Below are positions 46,501 through 59,600 of a stretch of 64,000 bases of DNA, in pieces. Under the pieces are notes generated by a model. That model made no database searches. It saw nothing but the letters and a program-made list of their open reading frames with translations, and was not told where the DNA came from. How positions within the stretch are numbered: position 1 is the first letter of the stretch; the number at the start of each line of letters is the position of its first letter. Position numbers and translations under genes: made by a program. Location: contig BROG01000529.1 of NCBI GenBank assembly GCA_030159075.1, forward strand, positions 124,001 to 188,000. The letters run 5' to 3'. This DNA comes from Atrina japonica (Eukaryota > Mollusca > Bivalvia > Pterioida > Pinnidae).

Positions 46501-49500
46501 TTTTTTTTTTTTTTAATATTGTTTTATGAAATACTCAACAATTTTTCAATTACAAAGGTACGGCTGGTTTTTAATGGTGGAGAAATAAACTCAATAAGAA
46601 TATACCCAGGGTTGGGAAGAGGCCATCAGACTTCTGCAAGTAAACTGGCAAACTTTCTCACAAAATCAGCTTAGGAGCCAGCTGGACTCAAACCAGCAAG
46701 GACTTGAGGTGAGAGACTTTATGGATTTAAATGTGATGCTCTAACCCCTTGACCACGGTAGACCCTAGTATGGCACTTAACCAAGTACTGTATATCTGTT
46801 TAATATTTACCACTTTCATCCTTTAATGAGAGAGTAGATTTTGAAAAAGGAGGAATTCCACCAATTGGAGGAATATTTTCATCCCTCGTCATATATGCCA
46901 TCCATGAGACCATGGTGATTTAAGGCGTATCTAAGATGTGGTGAACATGTTTCCTGTCGTAAAATGGCGAAAATTTCCACATATACACAAAACAGTATAT
47001 AGTTAGACTGTACTTTAATTATTGAATATTATACATACTCCAGAGCCGGCCTGGCTCAGTCGGTAGCACGCTTGACTCTTGATCGTGAGGTCGTGAGTTT
47101 GAGTCCAGCCCACGACAGGTTGGTTTCCTGTCCTTTGGATGAGACAGTAAAACTTGAGATCCCGTGTCGCATTAGGTGTCGGCACGTTAAAGAACCCTCA
47201 CTGCTCAATGGCCATAAGTGCCGAGCATAGGCCAAAATTTGAAGCCCTTCACCGGCATTTGGTGACATCTCCATATGAGTGAAATATTCTTGAGTGGGAC
47301 GTTAAACAACAATAAACAAACAAACTATCATACATACTCCATTTTGATAAATTAAAAAGTCATTTTTCAAAACTTGTCAATCACAGGATTACAACATGGA
47401 AACATAGCTTGCCCTACATAAAAATGTAAAGCATATTTCTTTGTCTAGGCTCTCAAGTAATAGACACAAACCTGTTGTTTTGGCATATCTGCTCGGAATT
47501 CATTGACAAGCATCTTGATGACCATGAATACAAAGAAAAACATGGTAAAGACACTGGTAATCGGGAAACTTCCGTCTAGCTTTATAACGTACAGTAACGA
47601 TATCAACGACTTGGTGATGTGGGCCGACATACACGCAGACGTTAATCCAAGAGGCAGCTTCTTTGCTATGTTAAGTCTACAATAACAAAATTTACAATAC
47701 AAGTGAAATCTTTTAACAATTAAACTCATCATAAACAATGTATGAAGAAATCACCATGGTCTATTTAAGCCATGTAGATTGAGTGTACGTTAAAAAAAAA
47801 ATACAGAGATTTTTCTTCCAGCCAATGGAATTCTGTAAATTGAGAATGACTCTATGGTGATATAAAGAATGCTTTTGATTGGTCTTCAACTCATTCACCC
47901 CTAAAGGCACATTTGGACTGGCCTTAATCATTGACTTACAGAACAGTCCATTATTTTTCATGGGCTGACAAGTCAACAGAAGTATGAAATATCTTATTTA
48001 CCTTTGTAAAGCATAAGCAGCAGTGATGGCGGTGACCAGGAAAACTGGCCAGCCATAAAGTTTGGCTTCATACAGCAAAACCTCACATTTGATAAAAACT
48101 ACAAATAAAGAGAAATAAGTATCAGAATATTGAACATGTTGAAGTTGTTATCATTCTAAGAACATTTTAAAATTCTGGGTAGTTGTAATCAATCTGGGTA
48201 GTTATTATCATTTTGTGAATATTTTAAAATTATGGGAAGTTGTTATAATTCTAGGTAGTTGTAATCATCCTGTTTAAGTTTTTATCATTCTGGGTAGTTG
48301 TTATCAACCTGGGTAGTTATTATCATTATGGGTAGTTGTTATCATTCTGGGTAGTTATTATCATTCTGGGTATTTCTGGGTAGTTGATATCATTCTGAAT
48401 AGTTATTATCATTCTGGGTATTTCTAGGGAGTTGTTATTATCATTCTGGGTAGTTATTATCATTCTGGGTATTTCTGATTAATTGTTATCATTCTGGGTA
48501 ATTATCAATCTGAGAAGTTGTTATCATTCTGGGTATTTCTGGTAGTTGTTACCAGTCTGGGTAGTTGTTATCATTCTGGGTAGTTATTATCATTCTGGGT
48601 ATTTCTGATTCATTGTTATCATTCTGGGTAGTTGTTATCATTCTGGGTAGTTATTACATGTATAATTCTGGGTATTTCTGGGTAGTTTTTATCATTCTGG
48701 GTAGTTGTTATCATTCTGGGTTGTTGTAATCAATCTGGGTAGTTGTTATCATTCTGAGTAGTTGCTATTATTCTGGGAATATTTTAACGTTCTGGGTAAT
48801 TGCTATCTTTCTGGGTAGTTGCTTTCTTTCTAGGTAGTTGATATCATTCTGGGAATATTTTAATGTTCTGGGTATTTGCTATCATTCTGGGAATATTTTA
48901 ACATTTTTGATAGTTTCTACCATTCTGGGAATTTGTTATCATTCTGTGAATATATCAACATTCTATGAAGTTGTTATCATTCCGGGAATATTTGAGCGTT
49001 CTGGGAAGTTGTATATAACACGTTCTCAAACAAAAGTACAGAAAGATCTGTCATATACCGAAAATAACAATGAACAAATTCTGGGAAAAAAAAAAAAAAA
49101 AAAATCATGAATCATTCAATTAATAGGTCCCATATAAAATTCTTGGTAACAAGATCAACCATCTTGCTATACATGTGTTTCTTTATTTTTAAAGTCCTAA
49201 CTGTTCACAATTCATTTTGTGTTTTAAAATTCCCATTTCAGCCAAGACCTGCAAAACATTCATAGCAAAGTTTGTGTATGTCTCTTCCCATGTATTAACC
49301 CTTTCACTCCTAAATATCTAAGTAGAATACTCTCTTTCATTGTTTAGAGCAGTCTATTATGGTCTGTAGGGTTGAAAGGGTTAAGTTACTTGTCCTAACA
49401 CTGCATATCTGGACATTTTTGCTCCCGCTTCATTTTCGCCATATCCGCTCCTATATCAGGTGAATTTAAAATGAAAGCGAAATTTTCAAGCTAAGTTGCA

Positions 49501-50605
49501 CGAACAGACATACCATCTGTAAGATTATGGTGATTAAAGGCGAATTTAAGGCGGGATGAATATGTTTTCTATCATAAAAAGGGCGAAAATAACTAGGGGC
49601 AAATATTTCCAGCTATAATGTAAGTGAACAACTATTAACAAGATGTAAAACACAAAAATTAACATGCAGTACACATCTAATGACAGTTACTTACCTATTG
49701 TTTGGAGAATAATGAGAGCGCTAAAAACCTGTTGAGAACCATGAACTGACATGTAAGCTGTGGACAAACACAGGATGGAGTTTACTAGCATCAAAACAAA
49801 AATGGTGTTCAGTGACAATCCAAACAGAAAAGTGTATGTAGATTCTTTTGTCAAGGAAAATAGTTATCATAGGAATTACAATTGTTACATTGTTTTAGAA
49901 TTGACATACAGGGTCAAAAGGATGTCATCTTAGTCACATGACCATAGATTTGCAATTCTTCCTCAACTGAAATAATGAAGCCATGTTCTCATGGGGTATC
50001 CCTGTAAAAGTTTTGGTAGAAATCTGACGACTACTTTTTGAGAATTCATTTATTTAAAGGTAACAGGTGACAAACCACTAATGGCAGTCGCCGAGTCAAA
50101 CACATCGGTTTTCTCTTGGTACTCCAGTCTCCTCACACAGCAAAGACCCCTTATGAACAACATCAGAGCCAACGAGAGACATTTATATAAGCTGACATAA
50201 CTTGTTTGTTAATCATTGTCAAATAAATAAAGTTTAAACTTTAAGAATGAAAGCTACAGGTGACCATGAACCTTTGACCTGGGTGACCTCACTACTAATA
50301 ACATGTGACTAGTGAGTTGCTTTTTACACCAACTGAAAGTCTCAGATCAAGTATGTACTAGCTCAGATCTAGGTAGTGACTGTCTTCATTAATGTAATTA
50401 GCAACTGAAGTTTAAAGACACTCCTGAAGTTAAGAGAGTCCGAGTTAGTCTGCATACCACCATTGATTGCACTAGGGAAAGTCCAGGGATAAGTGTGACA
50501 GTCCAGGCATAGGTGTGACATTTTCATCTGCTCTCTCTCTCTCTCTCTCTCTCTCTGTGTCTCTCTCTCTGTGTGTGTCTCTCTCTCTGTGTCTCTGTCT
50601 GTCTG

Positions 50606-50645
<40 letters not shown>

Positions 50646-53600
50646 ACAAAGTCTTGTACAGGTCCCAATTTTTTTCCTTCATAAATTACATAAATTAACT
50701 CTTGATCTCTCGAACTTCAATACATATTTATATATACACAGACAGAATGGCCACACACAGACAGAATGGCCACACGCAGACAGAATGGTAACAGACAACA
50801 ATGGTCACTACTTAGCAAATTATAAATTTTAGTCATTACTTAATTTACTTGCCTACCAAAAAAACTTTCTGACCATTTTTAAACAAGTAATATTTTATGA
50901 GACACCGTAATAGTTTCCAAGATAACTGAAAAAAACTTTTAATAAATATTACCAATACTAATTCAAAGCACACGGAAAAGGATATGATAGTTTCCATGGC
51001 AATTTGATTGCCCACAGTAAAGACAAAAATACAGCAACTACAAGTAGAACAGCTGCTGCAATCTGTGAAAAAAAAACAAAAGGGAATAAAATTGATAAAT
51101 GTGTATTTCCACAAAGCTTATTTCTTTATAATTCTTTGCATACAAAACTATTTCAATTCGATAACCGCACAAAATTGTTCCAAACTGGACAGTTGTTTAC
51201 AAAAACAATTCAAAAAACAGACATTTGCCGGATATTTCAATTTTTGAAAAAAAAGTTTCTTTGTGAATTAAAATACCTTACAAAATAAAAAATAATTTAC
51301 CTTGTACTTTTTGTAACTAACTAATGCACCAAAGCTTGCATATATTCCCACAGCAAATGGCAGCCATGGAAGAAAATGTGATGAGATTCCTAAATCTAAC
51401 AAAACAGGATATGACAAAATGGTAACCATGGCAGCACTTATCCAGCGTAACTTTACAAGGGTAATGTACTGAAAACCTGCAAGAGACACAAAGTAAACTC
51501 AGTGGCAATGTTTTAGATAGTAATAATGGAACTATTTTAGCCTTTTGTTTTGTCACTCTACACAGTGAAACCTTGCTCTAAAAACCACCTTTCTTGGGAG
51601 ACCACCTTAGATTTACGATTGTCAATATTCAGTCTGTTTGCAAATATATTTCTTGATATTAGATGACTCCAGACTCAGTTATGACACCATCTCGTTAATC
51701 AGACCACTCTATAATGGTAGCTCAGTTGGTAACGCACCAGATCAAGAACATGAAGGTCCCTGGTTCGATCTCCAGTCATGCCAGATTTTCAGAGGTGACA
51801 TTTTATCTCCTGTCTGCACAGCTCTATGTCTAGATAAAAAGGTAAATGGTCTAGAATATGCAGTTTGATTACCTTCGCCAGATTTTACAAGTGTAGTGGC
51901 ACTTAAAAAGCCGTTGGAAATACGGACTACTAAAGCAAGGACATAAACACACACACTTAAATCTCCCTGCCTCACAGGGGCTAGTAGAAAGGGTTTTTTA
52001 AGAAGTCATGTTGCTTGTTAAATCAAGCCCAAGCAAGCAAGCAGACCACCCTGCATCAGACATGAATTGCATGACCTGCAAGGTTCCGCTGTAGGAGTAC
52101 CACCCCTTGTGGTGATCTAGTGGTAGAGCATTTGGCTACAAGTGGGAGGTTTGAATCGAAGTTAGACAGTTGACTTCAACACAAACACTTAGCATACAAA
52201 GTTAAAGTCATGAGTCATCTGGATGGCACTTAAAACTGAGGATCAGAGTTTTTGAATTTTGAATAGTTTCTTAAATCACACTCAACAATTTTTCAGTTAT
52301 ATGGTGGCAGCCAGTTTTTAATGGTGGATGAGAGAACCCGGTTACAATGTATCCAAGAAGAGACCACCAGCCTTCCGTATGTAAAATGGCAAACTTTCTC
52401 GCAAAATCAGCTTAGGTTCCAGTTGGGTTCGAACCTGTGCCGACCAGAAGTGAGTGGTTTGAAGCATCCTGTTCTAACCACTTGGCCTTCTGGCAGTAGT
52501 CAGAAATTGTTACAACTTAACTACTTTTTACAAAGAAACAGTTTGTACCAAAAACCTGAAATTATATCTTTACTGTTACTGACACAAAGAACGTATGATA
52601 GGTTCTTACCTAAGTTTTCCACTAATTGACGAAGGCTCATCAAAGTTGTCAAAAAAATACCCAGCGACAATAAAAGAGATACTTCACACTGTAAAAATAA
52701 AAAAAGACCCACAATTAGCGATTTTCAGAATCTCTCATAAAATTATCGCAAATCAGTTACTGTTACGTTTTCTTTAAATGGTGTTCAGATATATGAACAT
52801 TTTTAATTGTGGAGGAGAGAACCCAGCTACAATATTCTTTGGAAGAGAACACCAGCCTTCTACCAGTAAACTGGCAAACTTTCTCACAAATCAAAATAGG
52901 TTCCAGCTGGGCCAAAAACCCTCACTGATCAGAGGTGAGAGATTTTATGGGCTCTAACAACCATAACAACTTAGCTACAGAGGCCCCTATCAAGAAGTAT
53001 TATGAATAAGGGACTTAATTATGTATAAATATGCAGCAAAGTTTTTCTAAACCAAATCTGATCATTATGCAATGCTAAGTCATGAAAACTGAATACAATA
53101 TTGAAAATGTGAACAGAAGTCCAGAGAAATAATTCAAAATGTTGTAACCATAGTTGTCAAATGACCTAGTGTCAAATGTCTGAGACGTAGCTCTCTCTCC
53201 AAGTGCTTTTTTTATGCTGTTCAATTCTGATGTCATAATCACACAAGTGTTTGACAGGCCATTTAGTTGTGACATCATAATGGAAAAGTTTGCCAAAAAG
53301 TGTTGTGTCGGGCATTTGGCTATAGGTCAATTGGAATAGAAAAGCTGAAATGTTTTTTATAGAAAGATAGTCTGTGTAAGTTTTGTTGACTTGCATATAT
53401 GCATGGAAATATCAAGAACATGTAGGTATGGCAAATTCATATAACGTCAAATATCCATAATCATAGATATCTTTAATTGTAATATCAATAAAACAAGAGA
53501 CCCAAGAGGGCCTCAATTGCTCACCTGAGAACCATCTACAAATGTGGAAAGAAGACCCAGAAGAATATGTACATGTAGGCTGATCCAGCCAAGAAACATA

Positions 53601-56600
53601 AATATTGCAGTTTTAAGAAATTCATAAATTCATAAAAATATCTAAAAATTACATTTCAGCAAAATTCCTACACAAAAACATTTGTTCACCTAAATACAAG
53701 TAAAACACATGAAATAAATGCATAATTGTGAATGCAAGGGGAATTGAGGAAATCATGCAAAAATGAATGAAAATGACAAAGTCTGAAGACTTCAAAAACA
53801 CGTCAAAAATTAATATTCCAATTGCTATGAAAAATACAAACTGAATTCATACATTCATGAAGATCACTCAGAAACAATCTGTTTTTCAATTAATGTAGCA
53901 ATTCTGAAGAAAAAGATTTTTAAATAGGGGTACCTTATGTGACCTATTTTGCCCCACCCCAGATCCATCCCTGTGCCGATCTGGCTGAAAACTATAAACT
54001 TGGTAAAGAACCTTCAGCACTTGTTTCCTGTAAAGTTTTATCAAAATCTCTTCAGTGGTTTCAGAGAAGAAGTCAAAAATATGAAAAGTTTATGGACGGA
54101 CAAGAAGCCAGATGGGGAGTGATCACAATAGCTTGAGCCTTCGGCTCAGGTGGGCTAAAAAAAAAAAAGCTTAACACCTGAAATACTAAAATCGTAGACT
54201 CACAAAAACTTACGATAAATGAAAAGTGGAAAATCCCAGAAGTTGTACGTTGATATACGCCAATCAGAATCTGGACAAGTACCGGAAAGATACAGAGCCC
54301 CATTGATATGGTCCCTAAATATTTATAATTTAGAATATTTAGGTCATCATCATCTGATGTCCTCTGCTTAAAGGAAGAAGTCGCTGGACTTGTAAAGACT
54401 TGGAACAATGCAAATCTACAACAACAAAAAACATAGTTGAAAATCGTCCATATTTATACGTAATCTATACTTGGATATTTTCACTCCTAGTTATCTTCAC
54501 TCTTTTACGACAGAAAATATATTCACCCCAAACTAAATTTGCCCGGAATCACTATAGTCTAAAGATTTCGCATATATATGTTCCTGCTTCAATTATTTAG
54601 TTTGAAAAATTTCGCTTTCATTCTAAATTTGCCCACTTTTCTAAAGACGAAAATGGCGAAAATTCAAAAGGAGCGAATATTTGCAGGTATAACAGTAAAT
54701 TTCATGCCGATACATTTTACAATGTGGCTTTTTATATGTGCTAATTACGCATTTGTAACAACTGGCATCCCCAAAACCCACAAATTGACACAATACACAT
54801 GATTTTCTCCGAGTACTGATGCTTTTAATTATAGACCACAATCCTGTATATTCCTTGTGAAATTTTCACTAATTTTTTCTCCTATGCAGGTCGTCTGCCA
54901 AAACATTTTTTAAGATGTTTAAGAAATCGCTTGTGGAATAATCATATAATGTACTGTTACTGATAAGTGTTGTCCATGACAGGAAATAGTTTCATTAGAA
55001 AATACAGGCCCAAAAACTTACCAAATAGAAATTAGAACCTGGAAACAGGATTTTTCAGAATTTGTTTGAGATAAATCGTAATACGAAAACCAAGACTAAA
55101 ATTTGTAATAATTCTGCTAAACGGTTAGCATCTATGCTGCATGTTGAAGATTTTTCTGGTTTTCATGTTTTTCACTTTATTTCTAATTTCTTGTAATTGT
55201 TGCTGTGCTGTTTATCCAAATGAAACCAATGCAAAATAGTAGACAACACTTAGGCTACAATACGCAGTGCATATTACTGATTTTACTGTTCTTTTTTTTA
55301 CACTTTTTTTTTTTAAATTTAACAGCAAAATTAATTACTTGTACTTGTTTCTGTGCTGTATGGCCATGCTCAGTCGCTACAAAGTACTAAATATTATACA
55401 GAACTTACGCTATAAATAGTAACACAAATGGCACAAATTGTAGTGGAATGACTGTGGATGCCGCCCATGTCAGTAAATACGAACATACAGCTGGATATGC
55501 GGTGAACAAAACTTGCTCAAAACCCTAAAATTAATAAATAGATTAGTAAACAAATACATTAAAAACTGCTTTAGTGACAACCTGTGTATAAAGACTACCT
55601 GGTCAGAAAGACTGTTTTTTGCTGTCCCCAACAGTACAATTTGTGTACAAATCAACCTCTATATAAAGACCACCTGCCTATAAAGACTGGTTTTGTTGTG
55701 TCCCTAAGGTGGTCGTTATATACAAGTTTCACTGCAAATACTGTATAATGAAATTTTTGCCCTTGGTATTTTTCGCCCTTTTAAAACAGAGAACATTCAC
55801 CCGGTCTTAAATTCGCCCTAAATTACCATAGTCCCATGTATGGGGTGTACGATGGTTTGTTGTAATTGTGCGCACCTAAGACGAAATTGATCAAGCAGGT
55901 TTTCATCATGTTTGAGTGTTAAGCATTGTTTAGACAGTCTATGTGCTTTACGAAGGGCTCAATCATAAGTTGGGAGATTTTTTATTGTGATTGACAGTGG
56001 GCGGAGTTCATCTTGCCGACGTTTGCCTATGTTGGCATCGAGTAATAATATATGTTGTGTGAATTTGGGGGCATTGGCTTAATGTTATTGATTTTAGCAT
56101 AAAAATACTTACTTTCAACTTATTTCAAAAGGATTTACTTTTTCTGACCCTTGAATACACAAAATCTTAACTTTTGTAGAAGCTGGGATGATGCTTTGTT
56201 TACGGAAATCACATAATTTGTAGAGCGTGCACAATTACAACATGCGCACAATTACAACAAGCGGCTGTATATCAACGCTTCAACCATATAGCTTGAAAAT
56301 TTCGCTTTCCTTTTAAATTTGCCCCTTAGTTAAGAACAAAAACACCAAAAAATTAAAAAAGGGCAAAAATATCTAGGTATACAGTAGATAAAAGCATTTT
56401 TTCTAATCATACGATGGAAACCGAACTGGTTTTCACTACTGCGGCTATTTATATATTACCAAAACCAGAAATAACGTTGAGGGACATTTTTCTAGAATCA
56501 CATTACTGGCGATTATAAAGGCAAGATTATAATGGTAATTTGGGCTAACTCGAAAGTTCCCTATTGGTTCTATAATCCAATTCAATAAAACCTCTTTTAA

Positions 56601-59600
56601 GAGACCAACTGTCTTGAGAGACCACATTTCAGTGGCATAAGGTGGTCTCACAAGACAAGCTCTACTGTACAACTCTCCATTATTAGTTTGTTTGTTTGTT
56701 TTGTTTTGTTTTTATGGTGTTTTACGCCACACTCAACAATTTGTCAGTTATATGGTGGCGGCCAGTTTTTAATGGAGGAGTAGAGAACCGGGTTACAATG
56801 CATCCTTTAAGAGATCACTGGCCTTCCACAGGTAAACTGATAAAACTTTCTTACAAAGTCAGTGTACTTTCTAGCAAGGCTCAAACCAAGGCTGACTAGA
56901 GGTGAGAGACTGCATGATTTAAAGTGTGATGCTCTAACCACACAGGCTGACTAGAGGTGAGAGACTTCATGGTCTAAAGTGTGATGCTCTAACCACACAG
57001 GCACAGAGGTCCCAACACTGACTAGAGGTGAGAGACTTCATGGTCTAAAGTGTGATACCCTAACCACACAGGCACAGAGGTGAGAGACCATGGTCTAAAG
57101 TGTGATACACTCACTAGAGGTGAGAGACTTCATGGTCTAAAGTGTGATACCCTAACCACACAGACACAGAGGTCCCAACACACAGGACTAGAGAGTGAGA
57201 GACTTCATGGTCTAAAGTGTGATACCCTAACCACACAGGCACACGGGTCCCAACACTGACTACAGGTGAGAGACTTTATGGTTTAAAGTGTGATACTCTA
57301 ACCACTCAGCCAGAGAGGCCCTAACACTGACTAGAGGTGAGAGACTTCATGGTCTAAAGTGTGATACCCTAACCTCACAGGCACAGAGGTTCCAACACTG
57401 ACTAGAGGTGAGAGACTTTATGGTCTAAAGTGTGATACCCTAACCACACAGGCACACGGGTCCCAACACTGACTAGAGGTGAGAGACTTCATGGTCTAAA
57501 GTGTGATGCTCTAACCACTCAGCCATTGACGCCCCAACACTGACTAGAGGTGAGAGACTTCATGGTCTAAAGTGTGATGCTCTAACCAGACTCAGCCATT
57601 GACCCCCACACAGGCACAGAGGTCCCTAGAGGTGAGTGAGAGACTTCATGGTCTAAAGTGTGATGCTCTAACCACTCAGTCCCAACACTGACATTGACTG
57701 CCCCAACACTGACACAGAGAGGTCCCAACACTGACTAGAGGTGAGAGACTTCATGGTCTAAAGTGTGATGCTCTAACCACTCAGCCATTGACGCCCCAAC
57801 ACTGACTAGAGGTGAGAGACTTCATGGTCTAAAGTGTGATGCTCTAACCACTCAGCCATTGACGCCCCAACACTGACTAGAGGTGAGAGACTTCATGGTC
57901 TAAAGTGTGATACCCTAACCACACAGACACAGAGGTCCCAACACTGACTAGAGGTGAGAGACTTTATGGTTTAAAGTGTGATGCTCTAACCACTCAGCCA
58001 TTGACGCCCCAACACTGACTAGAGGTGAGAGACTTCATGGTCTAAAGTGTGATACCCTAACCACACAGACACAGAGGTCCCAACACTGACTAGAGGTGAG
58101 AGACTGCATGGTCTAAAGTGTGATACCCTAACCACACAGGCACAGAGGTCCCAACACTGACTAGAGGTGAGAGACTTCATGCATGGTACCCTACAAGTGT
58201 GATACTCTAACTAACACAGGCACAGAGGTCCCAACACTGACTAGAGGTGAGAGACTTCATGGTCTAAAGTGTGATACCCTAACCACACTCAGACACAGAG
58301 GTCCCAACACTGACTAGAGGTGAGAGACTGCATGGTCTAAAGTGTGATACCCTAACCACACAGACACAGAGGTCCCAACACTGACTAGAGGTGAGAGACT
58401 GCATGGTCTAAAGTGTGATACCCTAACCACTCAGCCAATGATGCGCCACCCAATATTAGACTATATAACAACAATTAAAAAAAAAAACAACAAACAAACA
58501 AAACAAAAAACAAATTCTAAAAACTATTAATAGCTACAAGAAAGGAAACACTCCTTTTTTTCCAGAGAAGAATCTAATCAAAAACTTTATAGCACATATT
58601 GTTTTTACCTTCAGTCCAACCATATTCAGGAAACCAGTCTACTAAAGAGTTAATAATGGTAATGACAAATATTTATTACATTTTTGGTAGTGACATATCA
58701 GGATTTTTCAATAAAATAAATTTGTTATTTTTAACAGTGTGAAAAATAACACTCCATGCAAAATCAATGTAAACTGTGTTATTTTCCCTCGGCCAATCAA
58801 AATTACTTTTCAAATTTTGGGACTACTTTTTATTGTTTTATGAGAACTTTTTTCAACATATTTTACAATTGACTTGCAAGTTTTGTTGATGCATTAGTAG
58901 AAGCAGGTAAACCTGATGTCAGTGGTCAACCAATCTTCTTGAGTAGACACTGATGACTAAGTGATAACACACGCCCTCCTCAACGTCATAGAGTTGAGCT
59001 AAAATTACCAACAATGAAAATTTGAAACTTACTATACAAATCTCTGACTCTCGTCTTCGGAAGATAGAAAATTGAAGAAGTGCCCAGCAGGCACTCATCA
59101 GAACAAAGGCGTTGATTAAACCCATTAGGGCAAAATTTAAAATAGAAACCCTGAAATAAACAGAAAAAGCACCATATCACAATCAATACAATTGGTGCAA
59201 AGTAGTTGTATATTTCAAATTGGATAACCAAATGGCTTACATGAATTTAGTCATAAATGTCGTAGTACCGATTCTTATATTTTTTAAATCAATGCTGAAC
59301 CTATATGTACATTGTACTCCATTAAATTTTTAGGATGAAACAAATTTTGGCTTAACTTCATTAACAACAAGGTTCTAATATATACATTTTTGGCTAAATT
59401 GGGAAAATATACTTAAATTTTTTGCAAAAAATACCAATTTTGGCTTTGAATTTCACCTAAAAATCACTGGCGAATTGATTACAGGGTAATTCATCACACT
59501 TAACACCACAATAAAATGTATGCTCAGTAATAACAATACTAAAAATTATCGTAATTATTTAAAATGATAACAGAATCAATATTGAGGATTATTGCAATAA

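Noticed and set aside
47056..47274. 72-residue minus-strand frame (also seen at 61555-61737)
   Set aside because: Antisense of SINE-2; same residues appear in each SINE-2 copy.
50369..50832. Ser/Leu and Arg/Glu repeat frames
   Set aside because: Translation of the CT/CA microsatellite.
51709..51785. Functional tRNA gene
   Set aside because: tRNA-like spacing of boxes but stems do not pair well, and the sequence continues into a repeat body.
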